A DNA stretch of 64,000 nucleotides, taken from NCBI GenBank assembly GCA_050946535.1, contig JBMNUZ010000006.1, positions 37,313 to 101,312 of the forward strand, read 5' to 3'. Source of the stretch: RUG708 sp050946535 (GTDB lineage Bacteria > Bacillota > Clostridia > Peptostreptococcales > Anaerovoracaceae). A program made the position numbers and the translations under genes. Positions 26,856 to 35,657 of the stretch are shown piece after piece. Numbering within the stretch: position 1 is the first letter of the stretch; each line of letters starts with the position of its first letter. The notes below the pieces were generated by a model. It saw only the letters and a program-made list of their open reading frames with translations. It was not told the DNA's origin and did not search any database.

Positions 26856-27647
26856 TCAGTATTTTTCTATTCCGGCGCGCAGCGCATCCATGGTGAAGTA
26901 GACTTCAGCCATGTACAGTCCCTGCGGCGGAGCGGTATGCCCTGCCTCGGATCTGTCGCGCGATGCGGCTATCTGCGCCGCTTTGTCCGCCGGTATTCTG
27001 CCTGTGCCTATATCAACAAGAGTACCGGCCATTATTCTTACCATATTATATAAAAATCCGGAGCCTGTGACAGCGATATCTACGCCACTGCCGCTGCTGC
27101 GGACGTTTACCGCGTAAACCGTTTTGACCGTGCTCCCTTTGAAATCGTCCGAAGCAGTCATAAACGCGCTGTAATCACGCGTCCCGGAAAAGCAGACCGC
27201 CGCCTTTTCCATGGCGCTTACATCGAGCTGCTTTTTAATATTATATCTGTAGTTTCTTAAAAAAACAGGCATACTTTCGGCATTATAGATTCTATATATG
27301 TATGTCTTGCCTACGGCGCTGCGTCTCGCGTGAAATCCGGGAGGAACGTCCTCGGCCGATAAGATCCTTATATCTCCCTGCCTGAGCCTGCTCTCGGCGA
27401 GAAGCCCGTTCGCAGCCACAGGTATCCGGCTGGCAGGAATAGCGAAATCGCCGCTGAATGTGGCGCACTGCCCGAGCGCATGAACTCCGGCATCGGTGCG
27501 TCCCGTACCCTCTATCGATACCGGACTTTTGCACAGAACTCCGAGCACCTTTTCTATCTCGCCCTGAACCGTTCTCTTTCCGGGCTGCTTCTGCCATCCG
27601 TGAAATCCAGTGCCGTCGTATTCTATTTTTATGAGCACGTTTCTCAT
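26856..27647 (-). CDS. truA: tRNA pseudouridine(38-40) synthase TruA
   Basis: The protein has 263 residues from ATG 27647, chosen because AAAGG is 7 bases upstream; an in-frame ATG 15 bases earlier lacks a site. The catalytic aspartate is in GTGRTDAGVHALGQ. YDGTGFHGWQKQ near the start and GSGFLYNMVRIMAGTL near the end are typical. It modifies positions 38-40 in the anticodon stem. First gene of the truA-comEB-tagO-wecB series, with a near-consensus promoter at 27683-27711. Confidence 0.95.
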   Translation of the reverse strand: MRNVLIKIEYDGTGFHGWQKQPGKRTVQGEIEKVLGVLCKSPVSIEGTGRTDAGVHALGQCATFSGDFAIPASRIPVAANGLLAESRLRQGDIRILSAEDVPPGFHARRSAVGKTYIYRIYNAESMPVFLRNYRYNIKKQLDVSAMEKAAVCFSGTRDYSAFMTASDDFKGSTVKTVYAVNVRSSGSGVDIAVTGSGFLYNMVRIMAGTLVDIGTGRIPADKAAQIAASRDRSEAGHTAPPQGLYMAEVYFTMDALRAGIEKY

Positions 27648-27682
27648 AAAACTGCCTTTCACAGGTAAATATAAGCCTTTTT

Positions 27683-27711
27683 ATTATATCACTAAGCAAC
27701 TGCATGTTCAA
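27683..27711 (-). promoter_or_regulatory. Promoter of the truA operon
   Basis: TTGAAC (27711-27706) and TATAAT (27688-27683) on the minus strand with a 17-bp spacer. Confidence 0.75.
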
Positions 27712-27930
27712 TTGAGCATATGGCCCTGCAAGGCGGCTGCCGCGTGGTTCTGTGCGGTGTGCTGTGACATGGCTGTGCCGCAGACGGAACTGAGCGGAGA
27801 CATTTCTGTGCATTAAAAGAGTCTGTCGAATGAGACGGCCGCGCTGCAGACGAAATTTCATAAGCGACGAATGATTGTTCCAGCCGTGGCAGCTCCGGCC
27901 TTCGGAACAGACAAGCTTCAGATCGCGCTC
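27712..27930. other. Intergenic region between thiD and truA
   Basis: No gene is supported. The segment is GC-richer than the promoter next to it and contains imperfect short repeats (forms of CTGTGCNG and GCAGACG). I see no RNA gene. Confidence 0.5.
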
Positions 27931-27960
27931 TCTAAAGAAAAAGCGGAGCCGGGCTCCGCC
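27931..27960 (-). terminator. Terminator of the thiamine operon
   Basis: On the minus strand GGCGGAGC-CCG-GCTCCGC is followed immediately by TTTTTCTTT. It lies 10 bases past the thiD stop. Confidence 0.85.
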
Positions 27961-27970
27961 AATTGTCTGT

Positions 27971-28792
27971 TTATTCAGATTCTGTAAACTTGTACATGTG
28001 GTTGAGCGGTCCGCGGCCGTGTCCGAGATCAAGGCCAGCTCCGATCGCCCCGCTGATATATTCCTTGGCTCTTCTGACAGCCCCTTCGAGATCTCCCGGA
28101 TTTTCGGCCAGCTCGCATGCTATCGCGGACGACAGCGTGCATCCGGTCCCGTGAGTATTAGGATTGTCTATGTGCGGAGCCCTGAACCACACCTTCCGGT
28201 CTTCGTCAGGCAGGTAAAGAAGGTCGTCGGCACTCGAATCGAGATGTCCGCCTTTAATCAGCACTGCAGGAGCGCGGCCGCCCGCCTTCACCGAAGCGTC
28301 GGCTATGATGCCGGCTGCTTTTTCAGCCTTTTCCTCTGTATCGATCTCATCAATGCCGCTCAGCGCCTCTGCCTCCGGCATATTCGGTGTTATCACGGCA
28401 GCCATTGGTATCAGCAGCTTCTGAAGCGTAACCGAGGCATCGTCCTGTATCAGCTTTCCGCCGCTCGTCGCCACCATTACAGGGTCGAGCACGACAGACG
28501 AAGCATTGTATTCCTTCAGCTTGGCCGCGATGACTTCGATGATCGCAGCGTTCGAGACCATGCCGATCTTGACGGCATCGGGCACTATATCGGTGAATAT
28601 ACAGTCGAGCTGCTGTCCCACAAATTCGGGAGGCGCATCGAATACTCCGTAAACGCCCGTTGTGTTCTGGGCCGTAAGCGCCGTGACGGCACTCATGGCG
28701 TACATGCAGTGAGCCGTAATTGTCTTTATGTCAGCCTGCATTCCGGCTCCGCCGCTGCTGTCCGAACCCGCTATCGTAAGTACCTTTTTCAT
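27971..28792 (-). CDS. thiD: Hydroxymethylpyrimidine / phosphomethylpyrimidine kinase
   Basis: The protein has 273 residues of the ribokinase-like ThiD family: TIAGSDSSGGAGMQADIKT, VLDPVMVATSGGKL, TPNMPEAEAL, VLIKGGHL and the catalytic loop NTHGTGCTLSSAIA. It phosphorylates HMP to HMP-PP for thiamine synthesis. It is the third gene of the TPP-riboswitch operon, starting 3 bases after the thiE-HAD stop. Together with CytX this points to salvage of exogenous pyrimidine, since thiC is not present here. Confidence 0.95.
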   Translation of the reverse strand: MKKVLTIAGSDSSGGAGMQADIKTITAHCMYAMSAVTALTAQNTTGVYGVFDAPPEFVGQQLDCIFTDIVPDAVKIGMVSNAAIIEVIAAKLKEYNASSVVLDPVMVATSGGKLIQDDASVTLQKLLIPMAAVITPNMPEAEALSGIDEIDTEEKAEKAAGIIADASVKAGGRAPAVLIKGGHLDSSADDLLYLPDEDRKVWFRAPHIDNPNTHGTGCTLSSAIACELAENPGDLEGAVRRAKEYISGAIGAGLDLGHGRGPLNHMYKFTESE

Positions 28793-28795
28793 CGT

Positions 28796-30115
28796 TTACA
28801 CATCTTCTCTCTTTATATTTTCGATTCCCGGCCAGTCCGCATACGACTCCAGGTAAATCCTGCTCGATCTCTCTATCGACGGCCTGTCACACTCTGAGCT
28901 CTTGTCGTAGACGCCTACCACCGTAAAACCTGCGTCGTGAGCCGTGGCAGCGGCGTAGATCATGTCTTCGAACACCAGAGTCTCGCACGGTGCGGCTCCA
29001 AGGCTCGCCGCCGCGATATAGTAGATATCCGGCTCGTGCTTTGTCGTCGCCCAGTCCGCGCATGAAAAGATACCGTCAAAATACTTGTCGATTCCGAGCC
29101 TCTTGTTTGCAGAATAGATCATTCTCGACGGCGTCTGAGTCGCAACCGCCATTCGGATGCCGGCCGACTTGAACTCCTCGAAAATGTCCAGGAGGCCGGG
29201 CTTCATCTCAAGCTCGTTTTTGTAACTGTACCATACCATGTCCATGATCTGGTCTATTATTTCCTCGTCCGTGCCTTTTGCGCCGTATTCTCTGAATTTG
29301 GCGGAGCTCTCCTCGAGAGTCATATATTTCACTCGCTCGTCGAGCCCCGGCTCGGCTTCCGCTCCCAGCATCCTTGCGAATCTGCTCGGAACGGTCTCCC
29401 ACATCGGCATCGAATCGAGGACCGTTCCGTCGTAATCGAAGACGGCCGCCTTGTATTTGTCTGAGCCCAGCATCCTGTGAACCGCGTCCGCCATGCGTGC
29501 GGCCGAGTCCTGAATGCTTTCTCCGCCGAAGAACGCTGAAATAGCTGCGGCTCCGGCTATTCCCGTGCCTTTGAGCACGCCCAGATTTCCGCTGTTCACA
29601 CCGCCTATCGCAACGACTGGAATGTCTACAGCATCGCAGATGCGTCCGAGTTCTTCTTTCGATAGAGGCGTCGTATCGCTTTTTGACGATGTTTCGAAAA
29701 CGGCTCCCGCACCTATATAGTCGGCGCCTGCCTTTTCCGCTTCGACAGCTTCTTTTACACTGTGCGCCGTAATTCCGAGTATCCTGTCCGGTCCTATTAC
29801 TGCACGTGCTTCCGCCGGATCTGTATCATCCTGGCCGATGTGGACGCCTGCTGCGTCTGCGTCGCGTGCCGCCTGCGGATCATCGTCAACGATCAGCGGC
29901 ACTCCGTACTTTTCGAGTCTGATTCTGAGCACCTTTGCACGGTCTGTAAGTTCCTCCGTACCGAGACCTTTTTCCCTGAGCTGCACCATTGTGGCTCCGC
30001 CGCGCGCCGCCTTTTCCGCGGCATCCACCACGGTCATACCGTTTTTCAGGATTCCGCGGTCCGTTACAGCGTATACCCTGAGCTTTTCACTGAGATTATT
30101 CTTTACGTCTTCCAT
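28796..30115 (-). CDS. thiE: Thiamine-phosphate synthase fused to a HAD-family phosphatase
   Basis: The protein has 439 residues. Residues ~10-215 are a complete ThiE barrel: MVQLREKG, PLIVDDDP, GVHIGQDDTD, GADYIGAGAVFETSSKSDT and AIGGVNSGNL. Residues ~220-439 are a full HAD hydrolase: nucleophile motif FDYDGTVLDS (227-), motif II ATQTP, the motif III lysine in TKHEPD and motif IV VFEDMIYA. ThiE joins HMP-PP and thiazole phosphate into thiamine phosphate; the HAD half may dephosphorylate a thiamine intermediate, but its substrate is an inference. Its start overlaps cytX by 20 bases and AAAGGA precedes it. Confidence 0.93.
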   Translation of the reverse strand: MEDVKNNLSEKLRVYAVTDRGILKNGMTVVDAAEKAARGGATMVQLREKGLGTEELTDRAKVLRIRLEKYGVPLIVDDDPQAARDADAAGVHIGQDDTDPAEARAVIGPDRILGITAHSVKEAVEAEKAGADYIGAGAVFETSSKSDTTPLSKEELGRICDAVDIPVVAIGGVNSGNLGVLKGTGIAGAAAISAFFGGESIQDSAARMADAVHRMLGSDKYKAAVFDYDGTVLDSMPMWETVPSRFARMLGAEAEPGLDERVKYMTLEESSAKFREYGAKGTDEEIIDQIMDMVWYSYKNELEMKPGLLDIFEEFKSAGIRMAVATQTPSRMIYSANKRLGIDKYFDGIFSCADWATTKHEPDIYYIAAASLGAAPCETLVFEDMIYAAATAHDAGFTVVGVYDKSSECDRPSIERSSRIYLESYADWPGIENIKREDV

Positions 30116-31292
30116 TTAATCCTTTCACTGCTGCGCTGACTATCACGCACATAACAATTACGATCGCAACCACCGGAAGCGTATAGCCGACCGGAGTGTC
30201 GATCTTCATGAAAATCCTGTATATTACAAAGCCTGCCGCCCAGACCGCAAGGTTTCCCCAGTTGACTGCGGAAGAGGAGCAGTCATTTTTATTGATAAAA
30301 TAGTCCGCGGCAAGAACCGCTATCATCGGGACGAATACCGAACTGATGAGATAAAGGAAATCCTCGTAGAACTCGTCCGGAACAAAGAGCGCGATCAGCG
30401 TTCCCGCAACGGTGACTACGGCTGCGGCGGCTTTCTCGTTTATTTTATCATAAATACCTGCTGCGCTCACTCCTCCTGAGTATGCGTCGAGGAAAGTCGT
30501 CGTAACCGTTGAAAGGATCACGATCAGCAGGCCTGCGATTCCGAGACCTGCTTTCAGCATGATCTCAGCGATGCTGCCGGAAGGAACCACCGATGCTGCA
30601 GCCATTCCAATGATAAACATCCAGCACGATCCGAGGCCGTAGGTGATCACGCTCGTAAGCGTTGCGGCAAGCGGCTTTTCAGCTGTTCTGGTGTAATCCG
30701 AGATGAGCGGGAGCCACGATACAGGCATTGCCGCTGAAAGTTCGACGGCCGCCCCGAAGCTGAGAGCATCTCCGCCCGCCTGCGACGATACATTCCCGCC
30801 TCTGAAAACCACGACGCTGAGTATGACGACAAGCACGAAGAGAAGCGCCATCACCACGATATTTATTTTCCCGATATGCGTAACTCCTATCAGCACAGCA
30901 GCGAGTATAAGCGCACCTATGACAACGGTCCAGAACTGCGCGCTAGCGAAGATTCCGGTTCCGCCTGCTGACGCGGCCGCGTCGGCGCCCTGTCCTGTCA
31001 TGACAGCCGTCCATCCAACGAGCTGCAGCACATTCATCAATGCGAAAAACGAAGCGCCGTATTTTCCGAACGAAATGCGTACCGTTCCCATAGCGCTTTC
31101 GCCCGTGCGCGCGCCGATGATTCCCGCGAGAAACATGAGCGTGCATCCGATCAGATGTCCGGTAAGGATCGCGGCGATTCCCGCCTTGAATCCCATACCT
31201 GCAAAAGATGTACCTGTAAGCAGCTCGGCGATGGAAACCGAAGCGCCGAACCATATCAGGCCGTTCTCAAAGGCAGAAGTTTTCCTGTCCAA
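30096..31292 (-). CDS. cytX: CytX-type hydroxymethylpyrimidine transporter
   Basis: NCS1/cytosine-permease-related membrane protein with about twelve helices; hallmarks are LIWFGASVSIAELLTGTSF, GESAMGTVRISFG and GWTAVMTGQGADA. I prefer TTG at 31292 as start (398 residues) because AAAGGAG is 6 bases upstream. An in-frame ATG at 31319 would add nine residues but lacks a good site. CytX proteins sit under TPP riboswitches and are assigned to hydroxymethylpyrimidine uptake, consistent with thiE and thiD directly downstream. First gene of the operon. Confidence 0.9.
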   Translation of the reverse strand: MDRKTSAFENGLIWFGASVSIAELLTGTSFAGMGFKAGIAAILTGHLIGCTLMFLAGIIGARTGESAMGTVRISFGKYGASFFALMNVLQLVGWTAVMTGQGADAAASAGGTGIFASAQFWTVVIGALILAAVLIGVTHIGKINIVVMALLFVLVVILSVVVFRGGNVSSQAGGDALSFGAAVELSAAMPVSWLPLISDYTRTAEKPLAATLTSVITYGLGSCWMFIIGMAAASVVPSGSIAEIMLKAGLGIAGLLIVILSTVTTTFLDAYSGGVSAAGIYDKINEKAAAAVVTVAGTLIALFVPDEFYEDFLYLISSVFVPMIAVLAADYFINKNDCSSSAVNWGNLAVWAAGFVIYRIFMKIDTPVGYTLPVVAIVIVMCVIVSAAVKGLNGRRKE

Positions 31293-31352
31293 CTTACTCT
31301 CCTTTCTGTCGTGAGACATCGTGCCCGCATGGTCCGCATTCCGCTGCGTACT

Positions 31353-31402
31353 TATGCATAAAACAAAAACAGCCGCCTGTACTCATTCGTACTGGTGGCT
31401 GC
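31353..31402 (-). terminator. Expression-platform terminator of the TPP riboswitch
   Basis: On the minus strand CAGCCACCAGTAC pairs with GTACAGGCGGCTG (two mismatches) and is followed by TTTTTGTTTTATG. It sits between the aptamer and cytX, so TPP binding probably favours this hairpin and stops transcription. Confidence 0.75.
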
Positions 31403-31425
31403 AGAAAATCCAATTTGCCGGCACT

Positions 31426-31520
31426 GTCCCTGCGTTGGCATTATCCAAATCAGGTGCGAGCGGATCCGTATCCGCTCCGGGTCGAAGCCGAACTTCCTCT
31501 CAGCCGATAAAAGCTCCCCG
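31426..31520 (-). promoter_or_regulatory. TPP riboswitch (THI element)
   Basis: The minus strand shows the conserved aptamer blocks in order: GGGGAGC, GCTGAGAGGA, GACCCG, ACCTGATTTGGATAATGCC and AACGCAGGGA. P3 contains a GAGCGGATACGGATCCGCTC arm. It lies directly upstream of cytX-thiE-thiD and downstream of a consensus promoter. Confidence 0.95.
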
Positions 31521-31533
31521 TAAAACAAATATA

Positions 31534-31562
31534 AAAATAGCATCATGGCACTGCGTTGTCAA
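31534..31562 (-). promoter_or_regulatory. Promoter of the thiamine operon
   Basis: Perfect TTGACA (31562-31557), 17-bp spacer, TATTTT (31539-31534), just upstream of the aptamer. Confidence 0.75.
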
Positions 31563-31648
31563 TATATCTTCAGATCCGGGAGGGCCAGGAGCGCATCATG
31601 GCCATAATTGTCAGGACATATGCTGCGCTCAGCAGGCTTTGAGAAAAA

Positions 31649-31866
31649 CTCTGCGGCGGCTCGATCCGGAGCCACATATTTCAAGACGCCGCACTTCGGC
31701 GGCTCGATCCGGAACACATGTTTAAGCTGCCGTCTAATCCGGTGGGCACGGCTGACGTCCATTTTCAAACGCCACCATTCCGGTGGCAAATAAATCTGAC
31801 GATATTTCAGACACCACCACTCCGGCGGCCCGATCCGGAGCACATAGTTCAGCTGCCGCCGAATCC
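31649..31866. repeat. Degenerate tandem repeats overlapping the 3' end of the prepilin peptidase gene
   Basis: The 17-base motif CGGCGGCTCGATCCGGA occurs at 31654-31670 and 31697-31713 and, with one change, at 31823-31839. Each is followed by a CACATR-type segment. The block AGCTGCCGYCKAATCC occurs at 31725-31740 and again at 31851-31866, where it encodes the last residues of the peptidase. Partial units (ATTCCGGTGGC near 31770) fill the space. Confidence 0.75.
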
Positions 31867-32625
31867 TGCTGCGAGCACGGCCAGCGCAGATACAGCTATC
31901 CACGGCGCCATCGGCAGGGCATCGGTTCTCTTTTTCTTTTTAAAAAGCAGCAGCAGTGAAAACCATATTCCGCTCAGAATAACCGATGCCGCGAAGAAGA
32001 CGACAGGTGCCGCCAGCCAGTCCTGGCTCTCTGCCGCCGACACTGCCGCGCTGCACGCCGCCATCAGCTTTATATCTCCCGTCCCGAACGCCTCCCTGCC
32101 GCTTATGATCCGGCCCGAAACGGCGGAGACCAGAATCAGCGCGGTCCCGGCGGCGCTGCCGAGCGCGGCGTTCTTCAGCGAACCGGCCGCAGCCGCGTAT
32201 ATGACGGCCGACGCGGCTGCGGCCGCGCACATCTGGTCCGGGATTATGCAGAAGTCGATGTCGCTGAGTGCCGCTGCCGTCAGAAATACAGCTTCAAACA
32301 GAAAATAAAGTACATAGGCTATAGACGATATTGACGCATTCACATCATATGACCCCGCCAGCTGCCCGGCGCTTACGCAAAAACTGCCATGCTGATCCGC
32401 CGCTCTGATATGCATGTTCGCCAATAACAAAAACAGATACACCGCGATAACGATTCGCGCGGCATGCCTGTGACGGCAGCGGTTCTCGCTTTCATGAGCC
32501 GGACCAGCCTCCTCTCCGTACTCGCACAGCCAGCCGGACGGCATGGCCGCATACAGCCTTACGGCTGCGCAGGCAGCTGCAGCGGCTGCAGCCGCCGATA
32601 AGAGCGCAAAAAAAATATATGTCAT
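31849..32625 (-). CDS. Prepilin-type leader peptidase (A24 family)
   Basis: The protein has 258 residues, is alanine-rich and has about seven hydrophobic helices. The two catalytic aspartate regions of type IV prepilin peptidases are present: AALSDIDFCIIPDQM and FGTGDIKLM (the GxGDxK signature). The N-terminal part is divergent: scattered cysteines (CEYG, CRHRH) do not form the usual paired zinc motif, and no clear methyltransferase domain is seen. No pilin, ATPase or assembly gene is nearby, so it must act on substrates encoded elsewhere. AAAGGAG precedes the ATG. Its 3' end is part of a repeat block. Confidence 0.82.
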   Translation of the reverse strand: MTYIFFALLSAAAAAAAACAAVRLYAAMPSGWLCEYGEEAGPAHESENRCRHRHAARIVIAVYLFLLLANMHIRAADQHGSFCVSAGQLAGSYDVNASISSIAYVLYFLFEAVFLTAAALSDIDFCIIPDQMCAAAAASAVIYAAAAGSLKNAALGSAAGTALILVSAVSGRIISGREAFGTGDIKLMAACSAAVSAAESQDWLAAPVVFFAASVILSGIWFSLLLLFKKKKRTDALPMAPWIAVSALAVLAAGFGGS

Positions 32626-32847
32626 AGAAACTCTCCTTTAACTATGACATATATTACCATTTATGTTGCAACTTTACAACATTTACCTGTTTTTCATTTT
32701 TGTCTATCCGGCCGTCTTCCGGCCGTCTTCCGTCCGCCGGTGCCTGCGCCAGCAGCCGCTGATGCATTATTGCTCCGGCATCTGCAGCAAGACCGCTTTC
32801 CGCCCGCCTCTGCTGTCAGAAACAGCCGTCTTCCCCTGACCCGGAGC

Positions 32848-34029
32848 CTACTTTCCTCCGTTCGCTGTCGCATCCAGCAAGGCTTCATAGTCCCGAATGC
32901 ATATTACGTAATCAGGTTTGTATTTTTCTATAAATTCTGAAACGGTGCTTTTATCGTAGTACCGCATGTCTATAGTATACATCTTGTCGAAACTGTTGTA
33001 GAGAATACATTCTACAGCGTCCGTGAAACTGTCTCCGTAAATCAATACCGACGGGAGTTCCGGCCTGTGGGTGTCTATCACGGCCTCCGGCAGATCGCCT
33101 CCCATATAATACTGGTATGTGATTTCGGTAGTTGTATCATCCGGTTCGTTGTAAACGTGCGGCTGGACCTCGCTGCCGTTGATCGTCATCGCAAAGTCCA
33201 CCGGATTTTCGACCGTCAGTTTGTAGAGCGATTCGTCTATGTCTCTCAGATTCAGAATCTTTCTTTCGTATGCTCCGAGATAAGGGTTCTCGACCTTTGT
33301 GATATCCACTTCGCTGTCGTCGAGGACGTGAATGCTGCTGCCCGTATCTTCGTTTATCTTTTCCAGAATCGCCTGATATGTTCTGAACGCTCCCTGCATT
33401 CCGTAGTGATTGTCGACTCTCGAACTGTATTCCTCCGGCATTCCGTCTGCTTCAAACACCGGGCCCAGATCGAGGAAATTTACGCCCTGGCTCTCGAGAC
33501 TCTTTTCGAGCGCCGGAACCTCAGCTTCCACATATGAAGACCAATTGTCCATATACCACGGGTAGTCGTCCGCGTGACAGTAGAACTGAGGCGGAACAGC
33601 TACATAACAGTAGTATCCGCCGTACGATTCCGTCGCGTCGGATACGGCCTTGAGGTTAGGAGTGATTTCCGCTACCTGCTCCGGAACGTCGTCGGGGTTT
33701 TTTCCATCATATTCACAATACGACAGCAGTATGTCGTCCTGTACCACGATGTCGTTCACGACGGGACGTTTGAATACGTCGATGTCGAGTTTCGTCTTCG
33801 TCTTCACGCTCGTGTTTCTGAAAGCCGAGTGGTCGATGAGGAACGATTCCAGGCTGTCGAAATAATCTCCGTCCATGATGTCTTTCACGACAGCAGCCGG
33901 CATCGAGGCGAGGTCCCTGTTTTCATAATATGAATATTTTTCTGCTCTGTTCCCGACCGTCGCGACCATGCAGACCGCAATGAATACGGTAAAACAGCAG
34001 ATTATCAGAATTTCGGCAAATCTTTTCAT
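32848..34029 (-). CDS. DHHW-family secreted SGNH-like protein, partner of the MBOAT
   Basis: The protein has 393 residues with one N-terminal membrane anchor (residues ~5-25). ENRDLASMP and FRNTSVKTKTKLD match the start of DHHW/AlgX-like proteins; SSRVDNHYGMQGAFRTY gives the His-containing motif and LIYGDSFTDA the nucleophile serine block. Such extracytoplasmic proteins transfer acyl groups supplied by a neighbouring MBOAT to a surface polysaccharide or peptidoglycan. The MBOAT gene ends 12 bases upstream of this start, so they form an operon. The acceptor polymer is not known. Confidence 0.85.
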   Translation of the reverse strand: MKRFAEILIICCFTVFIAVCMVATVGNRAEKYSYYENRDLASMPAAVVKDIMDGDYFDSLESFLIDHSAFRNTSVKTKTKLDIDVFKRPVVNDIVVQDDILLSYCEYDGKNPDDVPEQVAEITPNLKAVSDATESYGGYYCYVAVPPQFYCHADDYPWYMDNWSSYVEAEVPALEKSLESQGVNFLDLGPVFEADGMPEEYSSRVDNHYGMQGAFRTYQAILEKINEDTGSSIHVLDDSEVDITKVENPYLGAYERKILNLRDIDESLYKLTVENPVDFAMTINGSEVQPHVYNEPDDTTTEITYQYYMGGDLPEAVIDTHRPELPSVLIYGDSFTDAVECILYNSFDKMYTIDMRYYDKSTVSEFIEKYKPDYVICIRDYEALLDATANGGK

Positions 34030-34041
34030 GGAAACGCCTCT

Positions 34042-35469
34042 TTAGAATTGGAAGTATATGAACGGGTTGAAGCTTCCCGTAACAAGTTTCATATATGAAA
34101 CCGCCAGCAGGAAGAGCGCGAATATCTTCGGTCCCCAGATCAGCAGCTGCGATGCAGCTGTGCTGCCCGACGAAGCCTTATTCTCGAGCGCGTTCTGTAC
34201 GATTACCTTCACAGGGAATATCGCGATCAGGCACAGTACCCATTCAGGCCAGTACTCGAGGAGATAGTATACTGCTTCTCCCGTTCCTGCACCCGAGCCG
34301 AGTCCTATCATCGAAAGCAGCATATTTCCTGCATAGCCGAGCGTCGGAGAACGGAAGAACACCCATCCTGCGATTACAATCAGCATCGTGTATATATGTT
34401 TGAATGCGGACGGAGATCGCTGAAGCGGGCTGGTCCACACGAATTTCTCCATCAGCAGGAAGAACAGATACCACAGTCCCCAGAATATGAAATTCCAGGC
34501 GGCGCCGTGCCACAATCCCGTAAGCAGCCAGACAATGGTGAGGTTTCTTATGTTCTTCGCTTTCGAGCAGTAGCTTCCGCCGAGCGGGAAATAGACGTAA
34601 TCCCTGAACCACGTCGACAGCGAAATGTGCCAGCGTCTCCAGAATTCCGTGATGGAATCGGATATATACGGATAGTTGAAGTTCTCGAGGAAATGGAACC
34701 CGAACATGCGGCCCAGGCCTATCGCCATATCGGAATAAGACGAAAAGTCGAAATATATCTGGAATGTGTAGGCGATCGCCGCGATCCACGCCGCCCCGGT
34801 AGAGAGGTCTGCCGTGTTCTGTCCGAAAATGGCGTCCGCGACTTCGCCCATAGGATTCGCGAGAATAATCTTCTTGCCGAGACCTATCAGGAATCTGACG
34901 GTTCCGGCGGAAAAGTCCTCGATGTTCTCATGACGCTCGGTGATTTCCTCTTCGATTGTCGTGTAGCGGACTATAGGTCCCGCGACGAGCTGAGGGAAAA
35001 GCGCTATGTAAAGAGCCAGATACAGCGGATTGCGCTGGCATTTCGCATCGCCCCTGTAGACATCTATCACATAACTAAGTCCCTGGAACGTGAAGAACGA
35101 AATCCCTATAGGCAGAGTTATCTGAGGCACAGGAATGAGTATTCCTATCTGATTTATTATCTCTGCGAAGAAACCTGCGTACTTGAACCATCCGAGAAGC
35201 GCAAGCCCCAGAACCACCGCCAGGACGACGCCGGCTTTCCTTACGCGCCGGCTGTTCCCCTCTGCGGCGAGCAGCCCTGAAACGTAATTTATCAATATCG
35301 AAGCTGCGAGCAGCGCTGTGAACTTCACGCCTCCGAAGGCGTAGAACACAATACTGAACGCCAGTAATATATAATTTCTCGCTTTCCTGAATTTCGCCGG
35401 TACTATGAAATAAACAGCCAGCAGGCTTGGAAGGAAAAACAGGAGAAACGTCACACTGCTGAATACCAT
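34042..35469 (-). CDS. Membrane-bound O-acyltransferase (AlgI/DltB-like MBOAT)
   Basis: The protein has 475 residues and about eleven transmembrane helices. MBOAT hallmarks are PIGISFFTFQGLSYVIDVYRG, FPQLVAGPIVRY, YFDFSSYSDMAIGLGRMFGF, FWRRWHISLSTWFRDYVYFPLGG and the catalytic histidine in TGLWHGAAWNFIFWG. It moves acyl (usually acetyl) groups across the membrane for O-acylation of extracellular polymers, with the DHHW protein downstream. The ribosome binding site is weak (GGGATTGGG). Confidence 0.93.
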   Translation of the reverse strand: MVFSSVTFLLFFLPSLLAVYFIVPAKFRKARNYILLAFSIVFYAFGGVKFTALLAASILINYVSGLLAAEGNSRRVRKAGVVLAVVLGLALLGWFKYAGFFAEIINQIGILIPVPQITLPIGISFFTFQGLSYVIDVYRGDAKCQRNPLYLALYIALFPQLVAGPIVRYTTIEEEITERHENIEDFSAGTVRFLIGLGKKIILANPMGEVADAIFGQNTADLSTGAAWIAAIAYTFQIYFDFSSYSDMAIGLGRMFGFHFLENFNYPYISDSITEFWRRWHISLSTWFRDYVYFPLGGSYCSKAKNIRNLTIVWLLTGLWHGAAWNFIFWGLWYLFFLLMEKFVWTSPLQRSPSAFKHIYTMLIVIAGWVFFRSPTLGYAGNMLLSMIGLGSGAGTGEAVYYLLEYWPEWVLCLIAIFPVKVIVQNALENKASSGSTAASQLLIWGPKIFALFLLAVSYMKLVTGSFNPFIYFQF

Positions 35470-35603
35470 AAACCCAATCCCGATTTATTAATGTGAAAAA
35501 ACGTGCTTGCTATTATATCACATTATCAGATATCTGTTAAGTGTTCGTAAATGCAGTGGTCTGCTTCTCCTGTCCTCATGTTTTCAGTTGTCTTCGCGCC
35601 GTT

Positions 35604-35637
35604 CCCAGCGATGGCCTGTACCCAGGCTATCGCTGGG
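35604..35637. repeat. Strong 15-bp hairpin without U-run
   Basis: CCCAGCGATGGCCTG pairs with CAGGCTATCGCTGGG (one G-T wobble) around a TACC loop. Neither strand has a T-run after it, so it is not an ordinary intrinsic terminator. It lies 20 bases past the TAA that ends the readthrough frame of the DUF2889-like gene and 135 bases upstream of the MBOAT start. Confidence 0.65.
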
Positions 35638-35657
35638 CACCGGCCACTCTATATTCC

